Shown here piece after piece: positions 43,601 through 51,140 of a DNA stretch of 64,000 bases (its first letter is position 1; every line of letters starts with the position of its first letter). The position numbers and the translations under genes were made by a program. The stretch lies in contig JAJRWX010000108.1 in NCBI GenBank assembly GCA_024276605.1, forward strand, positions 26,437 through 90,436, read 5' to 3'. The notes below the pieces were generated by a model that saw only the letters and a program-made list of their open reading frames with translations, had not been told where the DNA came from and did not search any database. The stretch is from Planctomycetota bacterium. Lineage in GTDB: Bacteria; Planctomycetota; Phycisphaerae; UBA1845.

Positions 43601-44905
43601 CCTACCGGTACGTATACTACGGTGTTGACCATCACCGATGACGCCGGGTCCACGCCATTAACTAGATCGGTTGTGTTGAATGTGACGACACCAACTTTCA
43701 CGCAATCACCCAAGCTGGTTCCCAACACCACTGTCCAACCCAACGGACCAACTTATCCGTTCGTGATGAATGCCTACGAAACGACCAACGCTGAGTATAT
43801 CGCGTTTCTCAACGATGCCTTAGCCAATCCCACCAACGAGCGAGGTCAATACGTATACGTCGATCAAACCAACGGCGATGTATATATAAACAACCGTGTT
43901 GATGGTGCCGTGGGAAACGGCCCGGGACTACGCACGACGAAAATGTTTTCTCCCGGCATAGCTAATCGCATCACGTACAACCTGGCAACCGGACAATACG
44001 AAATTGTAACCGACGCCGTTGATTTTACAACGCATCCCGTCAGCGGTGTAAGCTGGTATGGTGCAGTCAAATACTGCAATTGGCTCACCATTGACCAAGG
44101 CTTGCCACCATCACACAGATGTTACGCAGAGGACACAGCCTCAAACCTTTCTGGTTGGCGACCGATGGTTATTAGTGACACGTTCTGGGCATTCCGCGAT
44201 TTAACAGATACGGAACGGGCTGATTTTGTGGTTAATTACTTGGGCTACCGTTTACCTATGGATCATGGCAGCAATAACGCTGTGGCGACCATCGACACCG
44301 CTGATACCTATAACGAATGGTATGCCGCCGCTGCTTGGGATATAACAGCCGGCGTAAATCGACAATATGGCTTCGGTCGAGATACGATCTTATCCACCGA
44401 CGCGAATTTCTCGGTGAGTGATGATCCGTTCGAAGCCTTGATGCCCGCGACAACACCTGTCGGTTTTTATGATGGTATAAATCTTCTCGATAACGGATCG
44501 ACCACGGTAACAACCGGCAACGCCTTTGGTTTGTTTGACCTGACAGGTAATGTGTATGAGTGGGTCCAAGGGCGACTCAACCAAGGCGACTCCCATGTCG
44601 TTCGAGGTGGAAGTTGGCAAAATATCACTTCTGGGACGAGCCTTGACCTGACCGCAAGGGTTCCACTTCTACCGGACGCCTTGGATCATCGTGTGGGTTT
44701 CCGCGTACTTCGTTCTATTAGTCTACTAAACGGCGATTACGATTTGGATGCCGACGTAGACCTTGTCGATTTTTCACAACTACTACTCAGCCTCAGCGGC
44801 CCCACAACCCCCGCCACGCAACTAACAGCCGCCTTCGATTTCGACTTTGACGGCGATATAGATATGCAAGACTTTGCCGCTTTCCAACGCATGTTCTTGC
44901 CGTAA
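37667..44905 (+). CDS. Giant exported protein with four SUMF1-like modules and dockerin-like C-terminus
   Basis: A 2412-residue protein with an N-terminal signal peptide (LFLIVTQWMLVATTAWA). Four formylglycine-generating-enzyme-like modules lie at about 33-368, 592-1058, 1161-1511 and 2013-2351. Each shows YRIS.YE..N..F.AFLN, G.SW.GA.KYCNWLT, GYRLPMD, YNEWYKAA, YGFGRD and RGG...GLR/GFR. None has the paired copper-binding Cys of true FGE after RGG, so they are probably binding modules. Between them are Ig-like repeats with GPxGGPFxP and WLDINGA (about 375-585, 1060-1150, 1530-2008). Module 2 is split by a roughly 130-residue insertion. The last 57 residues (GDYDLDADVDLVDF and DFDFDGDIDMQDFAAF) form two calcium-loop, dockerin-like repeats. 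ATG 37667 has GGAGG 13 nt upstream. Likely surface or extracellular. Confidence 0.85.
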   Translation: MFSVRLNYGLFLIVTQWMLVATTAWAQSPPLEFIAIPTVDTQPNGPDYDYRISRYEVRNDQFAAFLNDAITDAQSAQPGPRSDYMLFDTDTGDIYIHTQQMGELMSGGSGSLLFSPAGNAHITFNITTNQYEVELGFESHPVTGMSWYGALKYCNWLTLDAGLPVSQRCYTEAPSTNLAGWHPATISDVLWAARDLNDAERRLLVTTYLGFRLPMDDGITTASTYNEWYKAAAWDEFTFTNYAYGFGRDALNPTDANYACSLDPFENPDPTLCGESNTTPVGYYNGLNMLADGVTVTQDTDNAYGSYDLAGNVWEWVQGSAANPTLRRYRGGGRNSIPIFVGNTSITSDLPAATPSWVGLRIVHADPGLDPMVGPNAPGKFTGPLGGPFAPAPDPLVYTLTSQSHDPIDWQVSSNVNWLDINGALTASGTLAPFDSVSMTFTTNDTALTLPVGDNAAIVTFSVDQQSCTTRDVVLSISEELDVDPATGLMASGPVGGPFFPSEQIYTVTNQSTELLSLCVTPTQAWVLIDGTDTVCSSIAPSLSSSFTISIKAEDAILFPPGEIQSATVEFTDQVNGATATRQVAVSVGLSPLMLDMASVPTLDTEPGGPSHDYRIGAFEVSNAEFVAFLNDSLFNTTNDRGAYMAHDTATGDVYINNGLIGQIGSTGSGILMFDASDSGRITYDIVQYRVVPGSEKEPVAGVSWYGALKFCNWLTLRQGMPPSQRAYSEGPNAGEWHPVTISTLDWWGTGNTATNPLPVSGARDLNDLERSALVNLAGYRLPMDHGRSTTSLYNEWYKAASWINDIAYGHTDLTSQDGVSLCDGGTSLVDVWWKYTPTSDGILTLNVQTRSGITPVLSIHDACPGTTCSEITCNNATNLSANVVANIPYWIRVAVDESQPTTFSMTLTGPPCLAANDDARDACTGAPAICPGLGGTHTLYGFGRDTLSSPDANFRFSGDPFDDDLSPVGWFDGSNQVDNGQTPTNDTGNAYGLYDVCGNVSEWMQDVGLLPNERATRGGHWQNNIASLLLTNTERESDIASATRAFTGLRVVQSQFTGSMTISSDCGTSLADDCLSSAPIGGAYTPSSFSFSISNNSTTSSNEYRVCIDANWLSINDTESCIEGIVEPSPVGMPGITADFTLGFNDATNVLPAPAKPALPMTVIPATDNQPSGPRYSYRISTLETTNASFVAFLNNALQNLSGARGQYMYFNTATGDVYINTNALGETGIGANLRTTLLFSPAANARVSFDLVTSQYIVETGFENHPVTGVSWFGAAKYCNWLTIKDGLGLTHRAYTEGPNPGDWHPVTISTCAWWGTNDTFGQPIPLTGARDLNIAERKKLINNIKGYRLPMDEFTATAGAYNEWYKAAAWDEMLTINHDYGFGRDVAVGLNPADANFQTSGDPFEPDATPVGFYDGTTYNPGGAGSVGDGTELATVADANAYALFDMSGNVAEWMQDRGGVVFDPQLHTIRGGSFMDASTSGALLTSAQDAAQPGSTLPDVGFRVAQSTLDQIATLTITDISADVSRQQHVRLILHEPLTVTPDRGFSSQGFFGGPFTNNTLQYTLISESATDMDWEATVSTTGTRWLDVNGSVSVTGTLNGQVPQLVDVTINRFAEALPPGTYTATVTFTNITTGHSETRDFDLVVDEILTVACLPTALDDCTNDIFSVSTVWSTQAANQSRTFTLTNLSSSLLDYSLSTLPAWIELDDPLLMSGTLAAAGNVDSNDQINIIISAGNALVDEPIGLVENLAITFNNDTASSAIDMPLELNVRDPLDIQPAMVDTDPDFTWIKQSAGVYTPTLGDTYTLTVAVPADFSIDYDLTVDVDWLDLNGATSVADTILPGLVQMITLSINNLADNLGGGEHIATLSFDDITATHVQMRTIALQVPGDLTLTPLENYDIFAPVGGPFTPTSKTFTLINGSTAGDVSWQASSNPPVAWLRINGAASTPQTLLLAGERVDVVLSIEPVSATSLPTGTYTTVLTITDDAGSTPLTRSVVLNVTTPTFTQSPKLVPNTTVQPNGPTYPFVMNAYETTNAEYIAFLNDALANPTNERGQYVYVDQTNGDVYINNRVDGAVGNGPGLRTTKMFSPGIANRITYNLATGQYEIVTDAVDFTTHPVSGVSWYGAVKYCNWLTIDQGLPPSHRCYAEDTASNLSGWRPMVISDTFWAFRDLTDTERADFVVNYLGYRLPMDHGSNNAVATIDTADTYNEWYAAAAWDITAGVNRQYGFGRDTILSTDANFSVSDDPFEALMPATTPVGFYDGINLLDNGSTTVTTGNAFGLFDLTGNVYEWVQGRLNQGDSHVVRGGSWQNITSGTSLDLTARVPLLPDALDHRVGFRVLRSISLLNGDYDLDADVDLVDFSQLLLSLSGPTTPATQLTAAFDFDFDGDIDMQDFAAFQRMFLP

Positions 44906-44944
44906 TCTAAGACATATTCCTACGCAGTGCGACTGGTTGTTGAA

Positions 44945-45490
44945 TCAACGTGATCCCGGATAATGTAAACGCTGCAGATGTACCCGACGCACAGTCGAAT
45001 CAGCAGGACTGTCAATCGTGACGATAAACAAATCGTCGAATCCTTCAAGAACATGTTCCTTGATGCCAACACCGAGTGACTTCAGCAATTCGGGTACGGT
45101 ATTAGAATGGCCACACACCAGTAGCGATTGTCCCGTATGATGCCGACGAATAGCTTGGACTAGTTTACCCGAATGCGGCGTATACAGTGTGAGTTTTACT
45201 TGCTTGGCCTTCGCAGTTGGTTCGACGGTATGACGAGTACGCGCGGTATCAGTCGAGTAAATAGCGTCCAGAGAAATGTCTCTTAACATCCACTTTAACA
45301 CATCCGCCCGTGATTTTCCTGCTTCTGACAAATCAGCATTAGCTTGTTCACCCGTTTTCTCTGCATGGCGAACGATGTACACAACGGTCTGACCGGTTTT
45401 TTGGCGGGCGTCATCTTTTGGAGAACCCGTTGCTATCGTGACAAAGCAAGCAGCCATGATCGCGGTTAGTGTGATTGTCGATGTTTTCAT
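44945..45490 (-). CDS. Exported histidine phosphatase (SixA/phosphoglycerate-mutase-like)
   Basis: A 181-residue secreted phosphatase. A signal peptide (STITLTAIMAACFVTIATGS) precedes the histidine phosphatase domain: VVYIVRHAEK holds the phosphorylated His and Arg, SEAGKSRADVL and IYSTDTARTRHTVEPTA supply the second Arg, and VCGHSNTVPELL the second His. It resembles SixA-type phosphatases but is exported, so phosphoprotein or small-phosphate scavenging is more likely than phosphorelay control. It converges on the giant gene with a 39-bp gap. Confidence 0.85.
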   Translation of the reverse strand: MKTSTITLTAIMAACFVTIATGSPKDDARQKTGQTVVYIVRHAEKTGEQANADLSEAGKSRADVLKWMLRDISLDAIYSTDTARTRHTVEPTAKAKQVKLTLYTPHSGKLVQAIRRHHTGQSLLVCGHSNTVPELLKSLGVGIKEHVLEGFDDLFIVTIDSPADSTVRRVHLQRLHYPGSR

Positions 45491-45725
45491 AATTGATCGT
45501 CACGGTTTTGCGGGGAGATGGCCCTACCGTTATGCCAGGATTAACCTCAACAAACCAAAAACGCAACGGCAACCCACGATCGTCGTGATTGATAAGTGCT
45601 TTGTTTACTGCAGTATACAACTCGGGGCGACTGTTGGTATTTAAAATCATTACTTGAGATCACCTTGCCGCTTCTTCTTTCCTTTTTGGATCGGCCTGAG
45701 TCCCAACTCCTATACGCCAGGTAGC

Positions 45726-46421
45726 TCATTTAGAGGACATATTCGATTTTCCCAAATTGCACGTAGCACACAAGGTCTGTAGGTTCTCCACTACCGTCTG
45801 GCCGCCTTTGCTCCAGGGTTGGACATGATCTACGTGAAGGACCACCCCCGGAGTTAACGCTGGGCTTGCCCCGCAACCGCAACACGTAAATCTATCCCGA
45901 TGCAATATTCTCCAACGTAAACGAAGTGAAGGATCTCGTGGCGTACGTCGCTTACCGGTTGAGGCTGCTTGTTCCATGGCCTTAAGATCATCCGATCCGG
46001 TATCGACTGAATTCGCATAATCCACAAATGCCTCAAGTGCAGCTGTCCAAGATCTAAACCGACGTCTGTAGGGACCTTGTGATATGGTCGATGGTGGATG
46101 GTGGAGTTCTGCGCGACGTGGCTGACGTCCGTAGGTCTGCCAAAGGGTCAAGAGGTTCTCGAACAGTCGCTCGTCCGGAATCCCAACTTCATTTGAAATG
46201 GATAATCCTGCTTTTCGCAGGGCATCATTCCAAGATCCAAATCGGCGAGTTACTGTGCTGTAGTCGTATGATCCCAGCTTCCCGTACTTTTTTTGAGGTA
46301 CAGTATCCGTTCCCAACTGACGAGCAATTCTTTGGAGGTCGGAAAGCAACTCGTCATCACTAACGGGAGAACCGCGCACTCTGGATAGTTTGAAGCGAGG
46401 TTCATCCGGTCGTTTTTTCAA
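45726..46421 (-). CDS. HNH endonuclease with two N-terminal HNH-associated repeats
   Basis: A 231-residue nuclease. The N-terminal part has two copies of the homing-endonuclease-associated repeat (about 24-70: LLSDLQRIARQLG, FGSWNDALRKAGL; and about 84-133: LFENLLTLWQTYGRQP, FRSWTAALEAF), probably DNA-recognition modules. The C-terminal HNH domain has CCGCGAS, HVDHVQPWSKGG (catalytic His pair) and LQTLCATCNLGKSN, with two CxxC zinc ligands. TTG 46421 is the start, backed by AGGAGG 8 nt upstream. It lies beside a four-helix-bundle gene and tRNA-Pro, a common setting for mobile DNA, though no recombinase or intein is seen. Confidence 0.88.
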   Translation of the reverse strand: MKKRPDEPRFKLSRVRGSPVSDDELLSDLQRIARQLGTDTVPQKKYGKLGSYDYSTVTRRFGSWNDALRKAGLSISNEVGIPDERLFENLLTLWQTYGRQPRRAELHHPPSTISQGPYRRRFRSWTAALEAFVDYANSVDTGSDDLKAMEQAASTGKRRTPRDPSLRLRWRILHRDRFTCCGCGASPALTPGVVLHVDHVQPWSKGGQTVVENLQTLCATCNLGKSNMSSK

Positions 46422-46462
46422 TCCAGTTGCCTCCTATGTAATCTTGAGTTGTCATACTCTCT

Positions 46463-46825
46463 TTATTGCCTCCGTTTATCCAAGCCATTGATCAAGCCAC
46501 TTATCATCTTGGCTATCGTTTCCAAATCGTCTCGTAATGCAGCATGCCTACAATCCTCCAAGAGATTTCTCCTCCGAGCCACCTCCAGCAAAGGAACACA
46601 TTCTTGAACGGAACCACGAGCGATAATGAAGAAGTTCTTGCGGTCGGGTTTCGTAAAACGACCGTTGCCTTCCGCAAGGTTGGCCGCAACGGAGAGTGCA
46701 GCACGGTTGAGTTGGTTGGCAAGGTAGCCGTAACCTCGTGGAAACCGCTCAGTCAGAACCGCGACCTGATCAGCAAGATCCACGGCTTTCTGATAGACAT
46801 CCAGTTTCTCGAACATGAATGCCAT
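46463..46825 (-). CDS. Four-helix-bundle protein (23S rRNA intervening-sequence type)
   Basis: A 120-residue protein of the S23/four-helix-bundle family found in rRNA intervening sequences and as free-standing genes. FEKLDVYQKAVDLADQVAVL, FPRGYGYLANQLNRAALSVAANLAEGNGR and KNFFIIARGSVQECVPLLEVA match the family pattern. Structures of relatives are homopentamers; function is unknown. ATG 46825 has AAGGGG 6 nt upstream. It is not inside an rRNA gene here but next to tRNA-Pro. Confidence 0.9.
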   Translation of the reverse strand: MAFMFEKLDVYQKAVDLADQVAVLTERFPRGYGYLANQLNRAALSVAANLAEGNGRFTKPDRKNFFIIARGSVQECVPLLEVARRRNLLEDCRHAALRDDLETIAKMISGLINGLDKRRQ

Positions 46826-46991
46826 AAACAGCCCCTTGAGTAGGTGAGCAGAAGATCAGTAGACCGCGGCGGAACGGATTTAATCGTGTTCCGGCGCGTT
46901 CTTTGCTTACGGCCACGAAATTCTTCTCCCCCTGCTCTCCTGTTCATCTGTTCCACTGCTCTATTTTTTCCGCCGAGTAAGGCGGAAAAAA

Positions 46992-47065
46992 TCGGGGCGA
47001 CAGGATTTGAACCTGCGACCTCAGCGTCCCGAACGCTGCGCTCTACCAGACTGAGCTACGCCCCG
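46992..47065 (-). tRNA. tRNA-Pro (anticodon CGG)
   Basis: Reading the minus strand, the cloverleaf starts CGGGGCGTAGCTCAG, has anticodon stem-loop CAGCG-TTCGGGA-CGCTG (anticodon CGG, codon CCG), T arm GCAGG-TTCGAAT-CCTGT and acceptor CGCCCCG followed by discriminator A. The seven-pair acceptor stem is complete. CCA is not encoded. Confidence 0.96.
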
Positions 47066-47340
47066 CATATGTGAGATATAAGGTTACTCTTGCCCGCATA
47101 GCCGGTCAAATGTACCTGACACCCTGCGAAGAAATGATGATGCAAGGAAGATTATATGTGCCAAAAACCCCTCCTACGAGCTGCGGGCTTCAGTCCGCAC
47201 GGTCGTTCATACATCAGTTGTCCATTTAATCTTTGTCCAACACATGTACATGTCATTCGACTTGACAGCCAAACGACCAGACGGTTCCATATTCCACTTG
47301 GTTGTGATGAACGCTTAAACAAACGAAAGGAAATACGAAC
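47066..47340. other. Spacer between tRNA-Pro and small lipoprotein, with hairpin
   Basis: About 275 bp. A 7-bp stem TGCGGGC-ttca-GTCCGCA lies at 47182-47199, of a kind common as dispersed REP-like hairpins. A weak promoter-like pair follows at 47262-47290. Confidence 0.5.
47262..47290 (+). promoter_or_regulatory. Possible sigma-70-type promoter for the small lipoprotein
   Basis: TTGACA at 47262-47267 and TTCCAT at 47285-47290 with 17 nt between them, 50 nt before the lipoprotein start. The -10 is a poor match. Confidence 0.3.
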
Positions 47341-47520
47341 ATGAAGTTGCATAAGTTATCGATAGCCGTATCGGTTGCCTTTGTCTGTGTCATTATATTG
47401 TCAGGATGCAGTAGAGCACTAAGCGACGGAGTATCGATCGGTGTCACCGACGGTCTTAGCGACGGAATTGCCACACTAGTAGCCGACTTGATCGGCTCCG
47501 TTAGTAGCAATGGCGGGTAG
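47341..47520 (+). CDS. 59-residue lipoprotein
   Basis: Too short for usual cut-offs but well supported. ATG 47341 has AAAGGAAA about 8-12 nt upstream. The product begins MKLHKLSIAVSVAFVCVII with lipobox LSGC (Cys23), followed by a mature part of about 37 residues with two related units, SDGVSIGVTDG and SDGIATLVADLIG, which look like an amphipathic or glycine-zipper-type repeat. It precedes the TonB receptor by 177 bp. Function unknown; short outer-membrane lipoproteins of this kind can stabilise the envelope. Confidence 0.7.
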   Translation: MKLHKLSIAVSVAFVCVIILSGCSRALSDGVSIGVTDGLSDGIATLVADLIGSVSSNGG

Positions 47521-47579
47521 AATATCCCACAGTAATCAAACATGAACCTGGCCATCTTGTAGTTGTACGTCGCGCTTCC

Positions 47580-47611
47580 GGGTGATGGACAGTAATATGG
47601 CGCATCACCCA
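47580..47611. promoter_or_regulatory. Hairpin upstream of the TonB receptor
   Basis: GGGTGAT and ATCACCC form a perfect 7-bp stem with an 18-nt loop, located 87 nt before the receptor start. It could be a terminator for the lipoprotein gene, although no T run follows, or a leader structure. I found no cobalamin-riboswitch consensus around it. Confidence 0.35.
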
Positions 47612-47697
47612 TGCGACATGCAGGCCTACCCCAAAAGAAACTTTACAAACGACGGTCATTTCGTCTAAATCTGTGCCGGGTTTGGAGACATTGATAC

Positions 47698-49950
47698 ATG
47701 AGAACCAATAGCTTACCCAACCGCTGCGCCGTAAGTATAGGATACTTTGGTCTGCACGTCCGTGCCGCGTGTTCTTTTCTGTTCGTCATACTCACACCGA
47801 CGATCCTATCGGCACAAGTCGCGTCATCGCCTGTCACCCAGCCGACCGAATCCGATCAGCAACGAGTTAAAGAACAGGTTAACGAAAACGTACCTCTAGC
47901 GATCGACGAACAATCGCGCCGGGACATCCTGCAAGAAGAGCTGAATAAGTCAACGCTGAAGGAAGTTGTCATCACTGCCACCCGCCGATCGCAACGACCG
48001 TTCGATTTGTCCTTCTCCACACACGCCGTCACTTCGGACGACATCAGCAATTCATTCTACCGATCAACGCCCGAAGCACTACGCGAGTTGCCGGGTATCA
48101 TGGTGCAAAAGACTTCACATGGCCAAGGTTCACCATACATCCGAGGGTTCACGGGATTTCAGAATCTGCTTCTGATTGACGGCATTCGATTGAATAATTC
48201 GGTGTTCCGCCCAGGCCCTAACCAATACTGGAACACGGTTGATCCCTTTTCTCTCAATCGGCTGGAGATCGTAAAAGGACCGACATCGGTGTTGTACGGG
48301 TCCGACGCCATCGGTGGAACCGTCAACGCCATCACGAAAGGTCCGAGCGGATACGGCGAAGGCTTCCAGTACAGCCGGCGCATATACTATCGCTTCTCCA
48401 GTGGCGAACGATCACACACTTACCGGTTTGAGTTGAACGCAACCTGGGATGACAAGCTGGGGTTGTGGCTGGGCGGCACCTTCAAGGACTTCGGCTCGCT
48501 CCGTGCCGGTCGCGGAACCGGCAGTCAACCCAATACCGGGTACGAGGAATGGGACGCCGAATTCAAACTCGAATACTTTTTCAATCCCGATACCCGACTG
48601 GTCTTCGCTCACCAGGAGGTTGACCAGAACAATGTGCCACGCACGCACCGGACCATCTTCGCCAAGAGCTTCAAAGGCACGACTATCGGGTCCGACCGAC
48701 GGCGAGACCTCGATCAGGAACGTAGGCTTACCTACATCCAGTTGCACGCTGAGAACATAGACTCGTTTATCGAAACCATGAGGCTGAGCATATCGTGGCA
48801 GGAGATGCACGAAACAAGGGATCGAATCCGAGGCAGTGGTCGCCGTGACCTGCAAGGTTTTGATGTGGGAACATTCGGCGCCAGCGCGCAGTTCGAGAGC
48901 TTCAGTCCTATCGGCTATTTAACCTACGGTATCGAATACTACCGCGACCGCGTGAACTCCTTCTCCACACGTAATAACATCCAAGGCCCGGTGGCGAACA
49001 ATGCAAGCTATGACCTGTTGGGCGTTTATCTGCAGGATGAAGTTAACGTATCGGATCGGCTCGATCTCGTGCTCGGTGGTCGCATCAACTTCGCCCGGGC
49101 GGATGCCAATCGGGTAAGCGACCCACTGCTCGGACGGCGGACATCCACAGCTGACGAGTGGTGGTCATTTGTGGGTAGTGCTCGATTAGTCTACCACGTG
49201 GTTCCGGAACATATTAATTTCTTCGGGGCTGTGTCTCAGGGATATCGCGCCCCCAACCTCTCGGACCTGACCCGTTTTGATTCCGCTAGAAGCAATGAGA
49301 TCGAAACGCCCGCGCTCGGGCTTGATCCTGAAAACTTCCTTTCTTTCGAAGTGGGGCTTAAAACGGAGTATAATAATTGGTCCATGCAGGCCGCTTATTT
49401 CCATACGTTAATCGACGAAAGTATTGTGCGCGTCCCGACGGGGAGAATCATCGATGATGAATTCGAGGTGACCAAACTCAACGGCGGCGACGGTTTCGTG
49501 CAAGGTATCGAGCTGGCCACGAGTTATCGTTTTCATCCACAATGGACCGCTTTCGGCAATCTCACCTGGATCGATGGGGAAGTTGACACCTTTCCCACAT
49601 CGCGTCCAAGACGCGCCCGTGAACCAATTTCCCGCCTTATGCCGGTAACTGGCCTTGTTGGTGTACGGTGGGATGATCCTTCGAAAAAGTTCTGGGTAGA
49701 AGGGCTAGCTACGATCGCCGATGGACAAGATAATCTATCATCCAGGGATCGCGCCGATACCAGCCGCATTCCACCGGGGGGCACGCCGAGCTACACCGTT
49801 TTTTCGCTTCGTAGCGGGTGGCAACTCAAGGATAATGTCAATCTAACCGTTGCATTGGAGAACATCACCGACGAGGATTATCGCATCCACGGATCGGGCC
49901 TGAACGAGCTTGGACGGAGCCTTAACATTGGCATAAGCATCTCGTTTTAG
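47698..49950 (+). CDS. TonB-dependent outer-membrane receptor
   Basis: A 750-residue ligand-gated outer-membrane porin. A signal peptide (ACSFLFVILTPTILSAQ) is followed by a TonB box EVVITATR (89-96), the plug domain with STPEALRELPGIMVQKT, SPYIRGFTGFQNLLLIDGIRLNN, LNRLEIVKGPTSVLYGSDAIGG, and a 22-strand-type barrel ending NLTVALENITDEDYRIHGSG and a terminal Phe. The ligand cannot be read off; the plug is like those of siderophore, haem and vitamin B12 receptors. The TonB protein gene follows 44 bp downstream, so receptor and energiser are likely made together. Confidence 0.93.
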   Translation: MRTNSLPNRCAVSIGYFGLHVRAACSFLFVILTPTILSAQVASSPVTQPTESDQQRVKEQVNENVPLAIDEQSRRDILQEELNKSTLKEVVITATRRSQRPFDLSFSTHAVTSDDISNSFYRSTPEALRELPGIMVQKTSHGQGSPYIRGFTGFQNLLLIDGIRLNNSVFRPGPNQYWNTVDPFSLNRLEIVKGPTSVLYGSDAIGGTVNAITKGPSGYGEGFQYSRRIYYRFSSGERSHTYRFELNATWDDKLGLWLGGTFKDFGSLRAGRGTGSQPNTGYEEWDAEFKLEYFFNPDTRLVFAHQEVDQNNVPRTHRTIFAKSFKGTTIGSDRRRDLDQERRLTYIQLHAENIDSFIETMRLSISWQEMHETRDRIRGSGRRDLQGFDVGTFGASAQFESFSPIGYLTYGIEYYRDRVNSFSTRNNIQGPVANNASYDLLGVYLQDEVNVSDRLDLVLGGRINFARADANRVSDPLLGRRTSTADEWWSFVGSARLVYHVVPEHINFFGAVSQGYRAPNLSDLTRFDSARSNEIETPALGLDPENFLSFEVGLKTEYNNWSMQAAYFHTLIDESIVRVPTGRIIDDEFEVTKLNGGDGFVQGIELATSYRFHPQWTAFGNLTWIDGEVDTFPTSRPRRAREPISRLMPVTGLVGVRWDDPSKKFWVEGLATIADGQDNLSSRDRADTSRIPPGGTPSYTVFSLRSGWQLKDNVNLTVALENITDEDYRIHGSGLNELGRSLNIGISISF

Positions 49951-49994
49951 AGCTTGTTCTAGAACGATCGCAACATCCCATCGCAGATCATACG

Positions 49995-50939
49995 ATGACG
50001 ACGCGGATGGCTATTCATGTAGGTTCATGGAAGGTTCCGGTAACGGCGGTTGCTTGGGGTCTGTCCACCATCATTCATGGCGGTCTACTTACCGCATCCT
50101 ACTTCGTGACCTGGCGTCCCGCGCCAATCTCAAATCCCGAGGTCAGCTTTGCACGAGGAGATCAAGCCAGCCGTATTGAAGTGCAATTGATACCCTGGCC
50201 TGATTCTCCCCAAGAGGAAAAGACGAAGGAAGAAACCCAAAAGGACACGCCGCCATCTGTTACGCCCACAGTGACCGTAAACGCCGATAAGGTAGAAGTT
50301 GTAACTCTGCCGGAAGAGCTTACGTCAGACTCACGTATCGACCCTTCGGTTCTGAATGCCGAACCACGGGATCAACCTACCGAGCAAGTTCCAAAGAAAG
50401 CGGTCGTAGATCACACTCCCGTTCACGAAGAAGTTGCCGAGAATCCACCTTTGGACAACAACCGCGAGACCGTTCCCCAAGCACAGCCAGTGGCAAAAAT
50501 CCTCGACACTCTGTTTGACCGATTCACACGGTTTATCACAGAACTCGAAACGAACGATCGAGCTGACCACCAACCGCCTTCCGTGGATGCAACCATGGAC
50601 GTGGCTGTTCCACCGATGACCGCAGAATCCAACCCATCGAAAGCATCTTCCGCACAGACGGTCGGCGTCGAGACCGGCGTCGAGACGCTTCATCTTCCGA
50701 CACCAAAATACCCATCACTATCCCGCAAGCGGGGCGAAGAAGGCTTGGTATTGCTTCAAGTCGAGGTCTTGCCCGATGGCAGCGTGGGCGAGATCATCGT
50801 ATTAGAAGACGCAGGTTTTCGACGGCTCACGCAAGCAGCCATTTCCGCCGTTCGAAAAGGCCGCTTCAAACCTGCCACCCGCGACGGCCACCCCACCAAA
50901 GACACCGTGCGCATCCCTTTCCGCTTCATCCTGAGATAA
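49995..50939 (+). CDS. TonB-family energy transducer
   Basis: A 314-residue periplasm-spanning protein. An N-terminal membrane anchor (TAVAWGLSTIIHGGLLTASYFVTW) leads into a long Pro/Glu/Thr-rich spacer (about 60-225) and a C-terminal TonB domain (about 232-314) with LPTPKYPSLSRKRGEEGLVL, VEVLPDGSVGEIIVLEDAG and FKPATRDGHPTKDTVRIPF. It carries proton-motive energy from ExbBD to the receptor. exbB and exbD are not in the window. No strong ribosome site precedes ATG 49995. Confidence 0.92.
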   Translation: MTTRMAIHVGSWKVPVTAVAWGLSTIIHGGLLTASYFVTWRPAPISNPEVSFARGDQASRIEVQLIPWPDSPQEEKTKEETQKDTPPSVTPTVTVNADKVEVVTLPEELTSDSRIDPSVLNAEPRDQPTEQVPKKAVVDHTPVHEEVAENPPLDNNRETVPQAQPVAKILDTLFDRFTRFITELETNDRADHQPPSVDATMDVAVPPMTAESNPSKASSAQTVGVETGVETLHLPTPKYPSLSRKRGEEGLVLLQVEVLPDGSVGEIIVLEDAGFRRLTQAAISAVRKGRFKPATRDGHPTKDTVRIPFRFILR

Positions 50940-51140
50940 AGGCTGTGCTCACCAATCGAGGAAATCACTAAGCGAATTCCTTTGGTCGATCAGCGGTAGC
51001 GGCGTTATGTACAAGCAGTTTTGTTATCCTCTGGGGTGACAATCGTAATTCAATTTACTCGTAGATAGAGCGTTTAACAGTCAAGTGTAGCATTGAAACA
51101 TCGAAAACCTCCATGAAAAACGTACGACGGGACGCTACAG

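Noticed and set aside
38577..44620. Several 60-205-codon minus-strand frames inside the giant gene (for example 38575-39192)
   Set aside because: They mirror the repeated coding strand, carry no domains and have no ribosome sites.
46844..47074. Plus-strand frame reading GATGFEPATSASRTLRSTRL
   Set aside because: This is the well-known translation of the antisense of a tRNA gene (here tRNA-Pro); not a protein.
47521..47697. Cobalamin riboswitch before the TonB receptor
   Set aside because: Only a 7-bp hairpin is visible; the B12-box consensus is not.
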